NCBI RefSeq assembly: GCF_902477725.1
Contig: NZ_CABSIF010000007.1
Span: 124,001 to 188,000, forward strand
Source: an uncultured Desulfovibrio sp.
GTDB lineage: Bacteria; Desulfobacterota; Desulfovibrionia; Desulfovibrionales; Desulfovibrionaceae
Reading direction: 5' to 3'
Length of the DNA: 64,000 nucleotides
A model generated the notes under the pieces. It saw nothing but the letters and a program-made list of their open reading frames with translations, made no database searches and was not told where the DNA came from. The first letter of the stretch is position 1, and each line of letters starts with the position of its first letter. Positions 25,960 through 33,871 of the stretch are shown piece after piece. The position numbers were made by a program, and so were the translations under genes.

Positions 25960-27129
25960 ATGCCCATCAAGAAAATGCAGGATCTGGACCTGACCGGCAA
26001 AACCGTTGTGATTCGCGAAGACCTGAACGTGCCCATGAAGGACGGACAGGTATCCAACGACAAGCGCATCCGTGCTTCGCTGCCCACCATTACCACGGCC
26101 CTTGAAAAAGGCGCAGGCGTGGTGCTGCTTTCGCATCTGGGCCGCCCTACAGAAGGGCAGTATGAAGAGCAGTTCTCCCTTAAGCCCGTGGCCGCCCGCC
26201 TCTCCGAGCTGCTGGGCAAGCCTGTTGCCCTTGCCGCCACGCTGGAAGAAGCCAAGGCGGCTCCCGGCACCGTGACCCTGCTTGAGAACGTGCGTTTTCT
26301 CAAGGGCGAGAAAAAGAACGATCCCGCCCTGTCCGAGCAGTTTGCCGCCCTGGGTGATGTATATGTGATGGACGCCTTTGGTGCTGCCCACCGCGCGCAT
26401 GCCTCCACAGAGGGCGCGGTGCGCGTTGCCAAGGTGGCCTGCGCCGGACCGTTGCTTCAGGCCGAGCTGGAGGCCTTTGCCAAGGTGCTGAACAATCCCG
26501 CCCGCCCGCTGGCAGCCATCATCGGTGGCTCCAAGGTGTCCACCAAGCTGGCCCTGCTGGAAAACCTGCTGGAAAAAGTGGATGTGCTCATTGTGGGCGG
26601 CGGCATTGCCAATACCTTCCTTGCGGCTGCCGGGTACATGGTCGGCAAGTCGCTGTACGAAGAAGACCTTGTGCCCGAAGCCAGGCGCATTATGGAGCAG
26701 GCCAAGAACCTGAACAGGGACCTGCCCCTGCCCGTGGATGTTGTGACCGCCGAGGAACTGGCTCCCGGTCAGGCGGCTACAACCCGCGCCGTGGGCGACG
26801 TGCCCGCCGACCAGATGATTCTGGACGTTGGCCGCGACACGATCGCGCAGTACAAAAAGCTGCTGTCCAAGGTTGCCACCGTGGTGTGGAACGGCCCTGT
26901 GGGCGCGTTTGAAACTGATCCCTTTGGCGAAGGCACCAAGGCACTGGCGCACTATCTTGCCGATTCCAAGGCCTTTGTGGTGGTGGGCGGCGGTGATTCC
27001 GTGGCTGCGGTGGAAAAGTACGGCCTGTCCGAAAAGATGGGCTATATCTCCACCGGCGGTGGCGCATCGCTGGAACTGCTGGAAGGCAAGGTGCTGCCCT
27101 CTGTGGCGGCGCTGGAAGACAGAGGCTAG
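25960..27129 (+). CDS. pgk: Phosphoglycerate kinase
   Basis: Transfers phosphate between 1,3-bisphosphoglycerate and ADP. The 389-residue product has VVIREDLNVPMKDGQ (substrate-binding, with Glu replacing the usual Phe of RVDFN/D), LLSHLGRP, ENVRFLKGEKKNDP, the hinge IIGGSKVSTKLALLENLL, VVWNGPVGAFE and VVGGGDSVAAV. Both lobes are complete. It is 44 bp downstream of tkt with AGGGAGA before the ATG, and two strong inverted repeats close the operon. Confidence 0.97.
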   Translation: MPIKKMQDLDLTGKTVVIREDLNVPMKDGQVSNDKRIRASLPTITTALEKGAGVVLLSHLGRPTEGQYEEQFSLKPVAARLSELLGKPVALAATLEEAKAAPGTVTLLENVRFLKGEKKNDPALSEQFAALGDVYVMDAFGAAHRAHASTEGAVRVAKVACAGPLLQAELEAFAKVLNNPARPLAAIIGGSKVSTKLALLENLLEKVDVLIVGGGIANTFLAAAGYMVGKSLYEEDLVPEARRIMEQAKNLNRDLPLPVDVVTAEELAPGQAATTRAVGDVPADQMILDVGRDTIAQYKKLLSKVATVVWNGPVGAFETDPFGEGTKALAHYLADSKAFVVVGGGDSVAAVEKYGLSEKMGYISTGGGASLELLEGKVLPSVAALEDRG

Positions 27130-27169
27130 GGCCTGTGCACTATGGCTCTTTTGCCCTCTGTCTGCGTCA

Positions 27170-27231
27170 GGAAGCCTTTTTATTTCGGTCGAGTACCGAA
27201 GGGAGTACACTCCCTTCATAAAAAGGCTTCC
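27170..27231. repeat. Cruciform-like inverted repeat after pgk
   Basis: GGAAGCCTTTTTAT (27170-27183) and ATAAAAAGGCTTCC (27218-27231) are perfect 14-bp arms. Between them two smaller perfect hairpins are possible and share three bases: TTCGGT/ACCGAA (27184-27189/27195-27200) and GAAGGGAGT/ACTCCCTTC (27198-27206/27209-27217). Read on either strand it would fold as a long or branched hairpin. Confidence 0.75.
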
Positions 27232-27315
27232 TTCCTTGGCAGAGAACAAAATTGCTCATAGAGTTAACAAACCCTAGTACATGCCGCTCTGCGGCAGCGT
27301 TCATAGCTGATTCAG

Positions 27316-27346
27316 GCCCCCGGCTCTCAGGATTCGGGGGCTTTTT
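27316..27346 (+). terminator. Rho-independent terminator closing rpe-tkt-pgk
   Basis: GCCCCCG (27316-27322) pairs with CGGGGGC (27335-27341), followed by five T. It lies 12 bp before the converging LysR gene end. Confidence 0.9.
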
Positions 27347-27357
27347 GCGTGTGGCGC

Positions 27358-28263
27358 TCAGGCCCGAGGACGCAGGTTTTTAAAAAACGGCAATTGCATG
27401 ATGAAGTCGCAAAACTGCCGCAGCACCGCGCTGGACGCGGTGGTTTTAAGCACTGTGCGCACCTGCGGCAGGGGTGGCAGGCCGCACGTGCCGTCAAGGA
27501 TGACAAAGCGTCCGTCCATATCCCAATCGGGGAGGGCGGTTATGCCAAAACCCGCCAGCACCGAACTGCAAAGGCTTTCGTACGAGGCGCTCACATAGGC
27601 AAAGTCGTAGCTTCTGCCTGCGGCATTGAGGGCTTCCAGCGTGGCGGCGCGCCAGGGGCTACCCTCGCTGTAGGCGGCCAGCGGCACTGGCGTGGTAGGC
27701 GCAAGCTCAATGTGTCCGCCGCTGGCCCAGTGCAGGGGCTGCTGCGCCAATACCTCGAATATGCCCTCGGGCGCGTGGCTGCTGTCAAAGCGGTACTGGT
27801 TGATCAGGGCCACATCCAGGCTGCCGTCTGCCAGCATGCGGTCAATATCCGCAGACATGGCCGAAATAACACCGATCTGAAGGTCTGGGTTCAGGGCCAG
27901 CAGGCGGGCCACAGCTGCCTGCAATTCCACCGTGCTGAAACTTGGCGGGATACCCACCGTGATGCGCCCCCGCAATTCAGGTTGTCGGGCTGCGCGCAAG
28001 ACCGCGTCAAAGCGCAGCAGAATATCCTCCAGTTCCGGCAAGATGCGTTGCCCCGCCGTGGTGAGGCCAAAGGTGTGCCCGTTGCCCCTCTCCACCAAAA
28101 TGCAGTTGAGGTGCGCCTCCAGCTTTTTGACAGACTGCGTCACCGCCGACTGGCTGCGGCAGAGCTGCTCCCCGGCTTTCTGAAAGCTGCGGCTGTGGGC
28201 CACGGCAATAAATGCCCGCATATGTTCAAGGGTAATGCTGCGCGTGTCTGCCGGGAGTTTCAT
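27358..28263 (-). CDS. LysR-family transcriptional regulator
   Basis: A 301-residue regulator. The N-terminal HTH reads LEHMRAFIAVAHSRSFQKAGEQLCRSQSAVTQSVKKLE, and the periplasmic-binding-like effector domain starts near GRITVGIPPSFSTVELQ. I used the ATG at 28263, which gives a normal LysR N-terminus. The frame continues open for 65 more codons but into the divergent promoter region. It is divergent from an EamA permease with a perfect ATGAAC-N6-GTTCAT dyad between them, so it probably controls that permease. Confidence 0.9.
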   Translation of the reverse strand: MKLPADTRSITLEHMRAFIAVAHSRSFQKAGEQLCRSQSAVTQSVKKLEAHLNCILVERGNGHTFGLTTAGQRILPELEDILLRFDAVLRAARQPELRGRITVGIPPSFSTVELQAAVARLLALNPDLQIGVISAMSADIDRMLADGSLDVALINQYRFDSSHAPEGIFEVLAQQPLHWASGGHIELAPTTPVPLAAYSEGSPWRAATLEALNAAGRSYDFAYVSASYESLCSSVLAGFGITALPDWDMDGRFVILDGTCGLPPLPQVRTVLKTTASSAVLRQFCDFIMQLPFFKNLRPRA

Positions 28264-28286
28264 AACGTTGACCGCCTTAAAATAAG

Positions 28287-28304
28287 ATGAACTGATTTGT
28301 TCAT
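28287..28304. promoter_or_regulatory. Candidate LysR operator
   Basis: ATGAAC (28287-28292), 6-bp spacer, GTTCAT (28299-28304): a perfect dyad 23 bp from the lysR start and about 80 bp before the eamA start. Its size and position suit a LysR-type recognition site for autoregulation and divergent control. Confidence 0.6.
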
Positions 28305-28385
28305 GATAAAAATAAATTTTACAAATTATCAAGCCCCCGCCTACTGTGGACGCAAGTATATTGCTGCAAGGGGTAGGGGTGAAAA

Positions 28386-29339
28386 ATGGAAAAAACAGCA
28401 AGTGTGGAAAGGCCGTTGGAAGCGCACGGGCCAGGATTGGGACACGGAAGCGCGGCAAGCACGGCCCAAAAGCGTCTGAACTGGCGGCACGTGGCTGTGG
28501 GCGTATGCTTTAGCGTTATCTGGAGCTCAGCCTTTGTGGCGGGCAAGATTGTGGTGACGGAAATGGGGCCATTCGTAAGCCTGTTTTACCGCTTTGTGGG
28601 CACTGTTTTTGTATTGGGCCTATTGTGCGGCAAAAGCCTGTGGGGGCCGCAGGCGGGCAGGGCGATGCGGGCGGGATTTGTGCTCGGCCTGCTGAACAAC
28701 GTGGCCTATCTGGGGTTGAGCTTCTCTGCCCTGCAACAGGTATCTCCCCCCTGGGTTATTGTGATTGTATCCTGCTCGCCCTTTTTCACTCTTATGCTTG
28801 GCGTTGCGCGCGGGCTGGAATCGTTTAGCGCGGCAAAGCTGCTGGGCTTTGGCCTGTCGCTGGCGGGCATTGTGCTCATGGTGGGCGCGGGCAAGCCGGA
28901 CGGCGGGGCTGTTCAGGGCCTGCTGCTGGCTGCCGGGGCAACAGTGGCTTTTTCCGTAGGCGCGGTGCTCTTTCGCGGCAGATACAGCAACATGCCGCTG
29001 CTACCCGTCAATTTCTGGATGTCTGTCTGCGCCATGCTCTGTTTTGCTCCACCGGCCATGCAGAGCAGTGTGACGCCTTTGGCGGTTTCCACCCCGGCCC
29101 TGCTGGGACTGACCTGGCTTGCGGTGGTGAGCCTGCTGGGCATGGCCCTGTGGCTGCTGCTCATCCGCACGCAGGGGGCATCCACAGCCGCAGCCTACAA
29201 TATGCTCAATCCCCTGGCCGGGCTGGCGCTTTCGGCACTGTTGCTGGGCGTGCCCATCCTGCCTGCCGATGTGGTGGGTGCTGCCGCCATTGTGGCGGGC
29301 CTTGGCGTGGCTTTGGGCGTGCGGTTGCCAAAGCGCTAA
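28386..29339 (+). CDS. EamA/DMT-superfamily permease
   Basis: A 317-residue inner membrane protein with about ten hydrophobic helices in two EamA repeats. The first begins VGVCFSVIWSSAFVAGKIVV after a polar N-terminal tail of about 35 residues; the second begins near LLLAAGATVAFSVGAVLFRG. Family members export amino acids, metabolites or drugs; the substrate cannot be inferred. The start ATG 28386 follows AAGGGG/AGGGGTG. An internal start near residue 35 is possible. It is divergent from the LysR gene, its likely regulator. Confidence 0.88.
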   Translation: MEKTASVERPLEAHGPGLGHGSAASTAQKRLNWRHVAVGVCFSVIWSSAFVAGKIVVTEMGPFVSLFYRFVGTVFVLGLLCGKSLWGPQAGRAMRAGFVLGLLNNVAYLGLSFSALQQVSPPWVIVIVSCSPFFTLMLGVARGLESFSAAKLLGFGLSLAGIVLMVGAGKPDGGAVQGLLLAAGATVAFSVGAVLFRGRYSNMPLLPVNFWMSVCAMLCFAPPAMQSSVTPLAVSTPALLGLTWLAVVSLLGMALWLLLIRTQGASTAAAYNMLNPLAGLALSALLLGVPILPADVVGAAAIVAGLGVALGVRLPKR

Positions 29340-29439
29340 TTTTTCAATCCGTGACATGCTTGTTTTTTCACAAGCGGCGCGTATGGTGGAACTGAAGGCG
29401 TATTTCAGGTTGTGCGCATCCCAAACCAGGAGGAAACTC

Positions 29440-30516
29440 ATGAGCAAATTGCGGATTGCCCAGTATGGTTGCGGAAAGATGTCCAAGTATTCCATGCGAT
29501 ACGTGTACGAAAAAGGCGCGGAAATTGTAGCTGCCTTTGACGTGAACCCCGCAGTGATCGGCCGGGATATCAGTGCCATCATTGGCGGGCCGGAGCGGGG
29601 CGTTATGGTGCACCACGCTGACGAGGCCGACAAGGTACTGGCAGCGCTCAAGCCCGATGCCTGCATCATTACCACCATGAGCCTCATGCGCGATATCGTG
29701 GATGCTCTCATGGTCTGCGCCAGAAACGGCGTCAACGCCATCACCACCAACGAGGAAGCCATCTTCCCCATGAATTCTTCGCCCGCCATCACACGCGAGG
29801 TGGACGCGATGGCGAAAAAGACGGGCTGCACGGTTTGCGGTTCCGGCTATCAGGATGTGTTCTGGGGCAATCTGATCGCCACTCTGGCCGGGGCCATGCA
29901 TTCCATCAACAAGATCAAGGGCAGCTCTAGCTACAATGTGGAAGACTACGGCATCGCCCTTGCCAAGGTTCACGGCGCGGGGCTTGACCTGCCCGTCTTT
30001 GAGAAGGAAATAGCCTCGGCAGACGCCATCTCGCCCGCCGAACGCCAGCAGTTGATCGAGCGCGGCGAGTTTTTGCCCTCCTATATGTGGAACGTCAACG
30101 GCTGGCTGGCTGAGCGTCTGGGCCTTACGGTCAAAAGCCAGGTGCAGAAGTGCGTGCCGCAGACCCACAGCGCCGAATTGCGTTCTGAAACGCTGGGCAT
30201 GACCATCCCTGCCGGGCACGCCACGGGCATGTCGGCCGTGGTGACCACGGAAACGGCGGAGGGCATTGTCATCGAGAGCGAATGCGTGGGCAAGGTTTAC
30301 GCGCCTGGCGAGGTTGACCGCAACGACTGGACGCTCATGGGCGAGCCGGATACGCAGGTGGTCATTACCCGTCCCGCCACGGTGGAACTGACCTGCGCCA
30401 CCATCGTCAACCGCATACCAGACCTTATTAACGCCGCGCCGGGCTACGTGACCACCGACCTTATGCCGGTCAACAGCTACAGGGTAAAGCCGCTGGATCA
30501 TTACGTGCACAAGTAG
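29440..30516 (+). CDS. DapB-like NAD(P)-dependent dehydrogenase (2,4-diaminopentanoate dehydrogenase family)
   Basis: A 358-residue oxidoreductase with an N-terminal Rossmann segment RIAQYGCGKMSKYSMRYV and DVNPAVIGRDI, similar to the dihydrodipicolinate-reductase N-terminal fold. Conserved stretches TTNEEAIFPMN and GSGYQDVFWGNLIATLAG match the group that includes 2,4-diaminopentanoate dehydrogenase of ornithine fermentation. True DapB motifs are missing. ATG 29440 has AGGAGG upstream; the longer frame overlaps eamA. No ornithine-degradation genes are adjacent, so the substrate is open. Confidence 0.75.
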   Translation: MSKLRIAQYGCGKMSKYSMRYVYEKGAEIVAAFDVNPAVIGRDISAIIGGPERGVMVHHADEADKVLAALKPDACIITTMSLMRDIVDALMVCARNGVNAITTNEEAIFPMNSSPAITREVDAMAKKTGCTVCGSGYQDVFWGNLIATLAGAMHSINKIKGSSSYNVEDYGIALAKVHGAGLDLPVFEKEIASADAISPAERQQLIERGEFLPSYMWNVNGWLAERLGLTVKSQVQKCVPQTHSAELRSETLGMTIPAGHATGMSAVVTTETAEGIVIESECVGKVYAPGEVDRNDWTLMGEPDTQVVITRPATVELTCATIVNRIPDLINAAPGYVTTDLMPVNSYRVKPLDHYVHK

Positions 30517-30534
30517 TTTCTGCATCCCCCCCGG

Positions 30535-30591
30535 GCCGCCATGTGGCGGCATGTCCGCCGTATCAGCAAAAGTTGGTGCGGCGGATTCTTT
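30535..30591 (+). terminator. Double hairpin terminator before the ORP-type operon
   Basis: GCCGCC-ATGT-GGCGGC (30535-30550) is followed by TCCGCCG (30553-30559) pairing with CGGCGGA (30579-30585), then TTCTTTATT. It separates the dehydrogenase from the next promoter. Confidence 0.75.
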
Positions 30592-30597
30592 ATTGTG

Positions 30598-30635
30598 TTG
30601 ACATTTTTGCGTGCAGGATTATGCTCATTTGAGCA
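30598..30635 (+). promoter_or_regulatory. Promoter and operator of the ORP-type operon
   Basis: TTGACA (30598-30603), 16-bp spacer, TATGCT (30620-30625) form a good sigma-70-type promoter. A perfect palindrome TGCTCA-TT-TGAGCA (30622-30635) overlaps the -10 box and expected start point, a position suited to a repressor. Its core CTCAAAT (bottom strand) recurs before the DUF134-NifX gene at 33843-33849. Confidence 0.75.
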
Positions 30636-30659
30636 AAAATAACGAGCAAGGGAGTAGCC

Positions 30660-31010
30660 ATGAAAGTAGCCGTTTCAAGCGAAGGGCCGGGGCTGGAATC
30701 GCAGGTTGATCCACGGTTCGGCAGGGCTGGCGGATTTGTGATCGTGGATATGGACACCATGCAGGCAGATTATGTGGACAACGGCGCATCGCAGGCAGCA
30801 GCGCAGGGCGCTGGCATCCAGACTGCGGAGCGGCTGGCGGGGCTGGGCGTGCAGGCCGTCATGAGCGGCTACGTGGGGCCCAAGGCTTTTACGGCCCTCC
30901 AGGCGGCGGGGCTGGACGTGTATCAGGATATGGACAACCGCAGCGTGGGCGAAGCCGTGTGCTGCCTTGCCGATGGTTCGGTCAGCCCGGCCACGGCTCC
31001 CAACAAGTAG
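30660..31010 (+). CDS. NifX/NifB-like (dinitrogenase iron-molybdenum cofactor) family protein, ORP-operon type
   Basis: A 116-residue single-domain protein (PF02579 fold) with MKVAVSSEGPGLESQVDPRFGRAGGFVIVD and a C-terminal AVMSGYVGPKAFTALQAAGLDVY. Relatives include NifX/NafY cofactor carriers and the Mo-Cu orange protein (ORP) of Desulfovibrio. It is the first gene after a clear promoter and palindrome and lies 6 bp before the first MinD ATPase. Likely role: carrying or sensing a Mo/Fe-S cluster in the complex. The metal content is not deducible. Confidence 0.85.
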   Translation: MKVAVSSEGPGLESQVDPRFGRAGGFVIVDMDTMQADYVDNGASQAAAQGAGIQTAERLAGLGVQAVMSGYVGPKAFTALQAAGLDVYQDMDNRSVGEAVCCLADGSVSPATAPNK

Positions 31011-31016
31011 GCCCGT

Positions 31017-31922
31017 ATGCGTATTGTGATTGCCAGCGGCAAAGGCGGCGCGGGAAAGACCACCGTGACCGCCTGTCTTGCCGGACATTGGGAACGCGAT
31101 TTGTTGCTCGTGGACGCGGACGTGGAAGCGCCCAATCTGCACCTTTTGCTGCACCCGAACCTCGCGGAGCCGGAACCGGTATATCTTGAAGTACCGGAAC
31201 TGGTGGAGGAAAAATGCACGGGCTGCGGCGCATGCCGCCCCATGTGTTCCTACGGGGCCATTGCCATGATGGGCGCAAAGCCAATGTATTTCCAGGATAT
31301 GTGCCACGGCTGCGGCGGCTGTTTTGAGGTGTGCCCGGAACAGGCGCTGCGCGTGGCGCAGCGGGAACTTGGCGCACTGTTGCAGGGTTCTGTGTCCACT
31401 GGCGGCAAAACGCTGCCCTTCCTCATGGGCCGTACCCGCGTGGGCGAGGCCATGACTCCGCCGCTCCTGCGCGCGCAGGAACGCAAACTGGCAGAACTGC
31501 TTGCGGGGCATCCCTCTGACGTACTCATGGACGCTCCCCCCGGCGTGAGCTGCCCGGCCATGACAGCGGCGCGTGGCGCGGGTGCCGTCTTGCTGGTGGC
31601 GGAACCAACCCCCTTTGGCTTTTATGATTTCAAGCTGGCGCACGCAGCCTTTGCGCAGTTGGGGCGGCCCGTTGCCGTGGTGATGAACCGCGTGGGCATG
31701 GAAGGCAACGCCGATTGCGAGGATGAACTGCGCGCATGGTGCGCGGGCGCAACACTGCCCATACTGGCAGAACTGCCCTTCCAGCGCGAGGCAGCCCACG
31801 CCTATGCCCACGGCTTGCCGCCCACGCAAGCAAAGGGCGCGACCGGGCAGGAATGGCGGCTGCGCTTTGCAGAACTTGCCGTCAAACTGCGGGAGTTTGC
31901 CAAGGGGGCCAGCCATGCGTGA
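31017..31922 (+). CDS. MinD/ParA-like ATPase with inserted 2x[4Fe-4S] ferredoxin domain (1)
   Basis: A 301-residue protein. The deviant Walker A is SGKGGAGKTT (residues 7-16). Two classical cluster motifs are Cys67/70/73/77 (CTGCGACRPMC) and Cys96/99/102/106 (CHGCGGCFEVC). The Walker B-like VLMDAPPGVSCP lies after the insert. This architecture is the pair found in the ORP gene clusters of Desulfovibrio, where the ATPases belong to a complex linked to cell division and cluster handling. The following ATPase gene overlaps it by 8 bases. Confidence 0.9.
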   Translation: MRIVIASGKGGAGKTTVTACLAGHWERDLLLVDADVEAPNLHLLLHPNLAEPEPVYLEVPELVEEKCTGCGACRPMCSYGAIAMMGAKPMYFQDMCHGCGGCFEVCPEQALRVAQRELGALLQGSVSTGGKTLPFLMGRTRVGEAMTPPLLRAQERKLAELLAGHPSDVLMDAPPGVSCPAMTAARGAGAVLLVAEPTPFGFYDFKLAHAAFAQLGRPVAVVMNRVGMEGNADCEDELRAWCAGATLPILAELPFQREAAHAYAHGLPPTQAKGATGQEWRLRFAELAVKLREFAKGASHA

Positions 31923-32838
31923 GATAGTTGTTATCAGCGGCAAGGGCGGTACGGGAAAAACCACTGTCTGCGCCGCATTTGCCGCACTGGCCCATGCGCA
32001 GGGGCAAAAGGCAGTACTCTGCGACCTGGATGTGGACGTGCCGGACATGCACATTCTGCTGAACCCCCAGGTGCAGCAGGAGGAAGTTTTTATTTCCGGC
32101 AATACGGCCCGCATCAATCCTGATCTGTGCACAGCCTGCGGGCGTTGCGCCGAGCTGTGCCGCTTTGATGCGGTGCGGCTTGAAAATGGCCTGTACTGCA
32201 TAGACGAACTGGGCTGCGAGGGCTGCGGCGTGTGCCACAAACTTTGCCCTGCGCACGCTGTGGAATTTCCCGAACGGCGCTGTGGCGTGTGGTATGTCAG
32301 CGACACCCGTTTTGGCCCCTTTGTACATGCGCAGCTTGACCCCGGGCAGGAAAATTCGGGTCGTCTGGTGGCCCTGCTCAAGCGTCAGGCCCGGGACAAG
32401 GCAACCAGTACGGGCGCAGACCTTGTGCTGTGCGATGGCTCGCCAGGTGTGGGCTGCCCTGTGATCAGCTCCCTCTCCGGCGCAGCATTGGCCGTGGCCG
32501 TGGTAGAGCCAACGCCTTCGGGGCGGCATGACTTTGCCCGTGTGGCGGAGCTGTGCGCGCATTTCCGTATTCCCGTGGCGGTGCTCATCAACAAGGCCGA
32601 CCTGAACGCGGATGAGGTGGCCCGCATACACGCAGTGGCCGCAGAAGGCGGGCACCATGTGGTGGGCGAGCTGCCCTTCAGCCCGCTGGTCACGCAGGCC
32701 ATGGTGCGGCGGCAGGCTCTGACCGAAGAAATTTCAATCCTTACCCAACCCCTTGCCGAAACTCTGGCAGCAGCCTGGGAGCGCGTGTGCTCTCTGGCAT
32801 CGCAGCCGGGGCGGCAAGGCGGCATAAAACACCTGTAA
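31915..32838 (+). CDS. MinD/ParA-like ATPase with inserted 2x[4Fe-4S] ferredoxin domain (2)
   Basis: A 307-residue paralogue of the preceding gene: Walker A SGKGGTGKTT (residues 8-17), clusters at Cys72/75/78/82 (CTACGRCAELC) and Cys101/104/107/111 (CEGCGVCHKLC), Walker B-like VLCDGSPGVGCPV. ATG 31915 starts inside the end of the first ATPase gene, implying translational coupling and perhaps a heterodimer. The longer frame from 31723 is an artefact of overlap. Confidence 0.9.
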   Translation: MREIVVISGKGGTGKTTVCAAFAALAHAQGQKAVLCDLDVDVPDMHILLNPQVQQEEVFISGNTARINPDLCTACGRCAELCRFDAVRLENGLYCIDELGCEGCGVCHKLCPAHAVEFPERRCGVWYVSDTRFGPFVHAQLDPGQENSGRLVALLKRQARDKATSTGADLVLCDGSPGVGCPVISSLSGAALAVAVVEPTPSGRHDFARVAELCAHFRIPVAVLINKADLNADEVARIHAVAAEGGHHVVGELPFSPLVTQAMVRRQALTEEISILTQPLAETLAAAWERVCSLASQPGRQGGIKHL

Positions 32839-32850
32839 AAGGAAAGCATC

Positions 32851-33228
32851 ATGAGCAAGACTATTCTGGCAATTCCTTCGCAAATGCCCGGCGGCATGGA
32901 TTCCGGCATGGGAATGCATTTTGGACATTGCGATATTTACACCATCGTGGAACTGGAAAACGGTCAGGTCGCCGCCCAGTCCACCCTTGAATCCATCCCG
33001 CACCAGCAGGGCGGGTGCATGGCTCCGGTGCAGTATCTGGCCTCCCACGGCGTCAATGCGCTTCTGGCTGGCGGCATGGGCATGCGCCCCCTCATGGGCT
33101 TCAACCAGATGGGCATCAGCGTGTATTTTGCAGGCAACCAGCCCACCGTGGGCATGGCCGTGCAGGCATTTTGCCAGGGCAAACTGACGGAATTCACTCC
33201 CGAGCATACCTGCGGCGGCGGGCATTAA
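32851..33228 (+). CDS. NifX-like family protein (2), ORP-operon type
   Basis: A 125-residue NifX-fold protein with a Met/Gly-rich N-terminus (SQMPGGMDSGMGMHFGHCD), QQGGCMAPVQYLASHGVNAL and AGGMGMRPLMGFNQMGISVY, ending in a Cys/His tail (HTCGGGH). The conserved HFGHCD and QGGC segments with the GGMGMRP loop are the metal-cluster-binding region in this family. The C-terminal domain of the DUF134 fusion protein downstream is clearly a close paralogue (HFGRCE, HQGGDCAGPVQ, AGGMGMRPL). AAAGGAAAG precedes the ATG. Confidence 0.87.
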   Translation: MSKTILAIPSQMPGGMDSGMGMHFGHCDIYTIVELENGQVAAQSTLESIPHQQGGCMAPVQYLASHGVNALLAGGMGMRPLMGFNQMGISVYFAGNQPTVGMAVQAFCQGKLTEFTPEHTCGGGH

Positions 33229-33234
33229 ACCGTT

Positions 33235-33600
33235 ATGAAACGCTCCATTCTGTTGCAGTCAGGGCGGCCCGCAGTTTTTGCCGCCTTTGTGGATGAGCTT
33301 GAGCGGCAGGGCTGCACCGTAACGACAGTTGCCGATGCAGAAGCCTGCAAAAAAAGCGTCCAGAGGCAGGCCCCTGCGCTGGTAGTGCTGGATGCCGCCT
33401 CGCAGGAGCAGGCGAAACAGGCTGTCATCGGCATCATGCGTGTGAACGCACTGGTGCATACGGCGGTTGTCAGCGATATGCCGGAAGATGTTTTCCATGA
33501 CGTCATGGAAGGCCTGGGCATTCTTGCCTCGCTGCCGACTACGCCCACAGCGGACGATGCGCGCCGCGTGACGCGCCTGCTGACGGAGCTTCAGGCCTGA
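33235..33600 (+). CDS. Receiver-like (pseudo-REC) protein in the ORP-type operon
   Basis: A 121-residue single-domain protein. The alternating pattern resembles a response-regulator receiver: a beta-1 ILLQSG, PALVVLDAA at the beta-3 phospho-acceptor position, VHTAVVSDM at beta-4 and ASLPTT at beta-5. However, the acidic pair after beta-1 is missing and the invariant Lys after beta-5 is replaced. If the fold is right, it would not be phosphorylated normally. It lies 6 bp downstream of the second NifX gene and is the last gene before a terminator. Another identity is possible. Confidence 0.6.
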   Translation: MKRSILLQSGRPAVFAAFVDELERQGCTVTTVADAEACKKSVQRQAPALVVLDAASQEQAKQAVIGIMRVNALVHTAVVSDMPEDVFHDVMEGLGILASLPTTPTADDARRVTRLLTELQA

Positions 33601-33739
33601 TAGAATGATAGCCGTCATGCGCGGCAGGTTTTACTGTTCCCGCAAACCATTGTCCGTACCCTTGGTTTGCACGGTGCCTTGGGCGCGCACTGCCTGCGCG
33701 CAAACAGCCTTCGGCCCACGGGAAGCATGGCCGGGCTTG

Positions 33740-33766
33740 AACCGGGTTTACCCCTCCCGGTTTTTG
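33740..33766 (+). terminator. Rho-independent terminator of the ORP-type operon
   Basis: AACCGGG (33740-33746) pairs with CCCGGTT (33756-33762) and continues into further T (33761-33765). The DUF134-NifX gene therefore probably has its own promoter. Confidence 0.85.
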
Positions 33767-33837
33767 CCCGGTCATGCGCAAAACGGCAGATGGGCACGGC
33801 CACGGCTTGCGCCACTTGCGCGAGGCGTGGCATTGGC

Positions 33838-33851
33838 TTATTCTCAAATAA
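33838..33851 (+). promoter_or_regulatory. Operator-like repeat before the DUF134-NifX gene
   Basis: TTATT-CTCA-AATAA (33838-33851) is a small palindrome 20 bp before the start codon. It contains CTCAAAT (33843-33849), also present on the bottom strand of the operator at 30622-30635. This suggests one regulator acting on both promoters. Confidence 0.45.
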
Positions 33852-33871
33852 AACCATATTACTGGGAAATT

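Noticed and set aside
33800..33871. Sigma-54 promoter before the DUF134-NifX gene
   Set aside because: TGGCAT is present, but the GC doublet of the -12 element is not at the required spacing.
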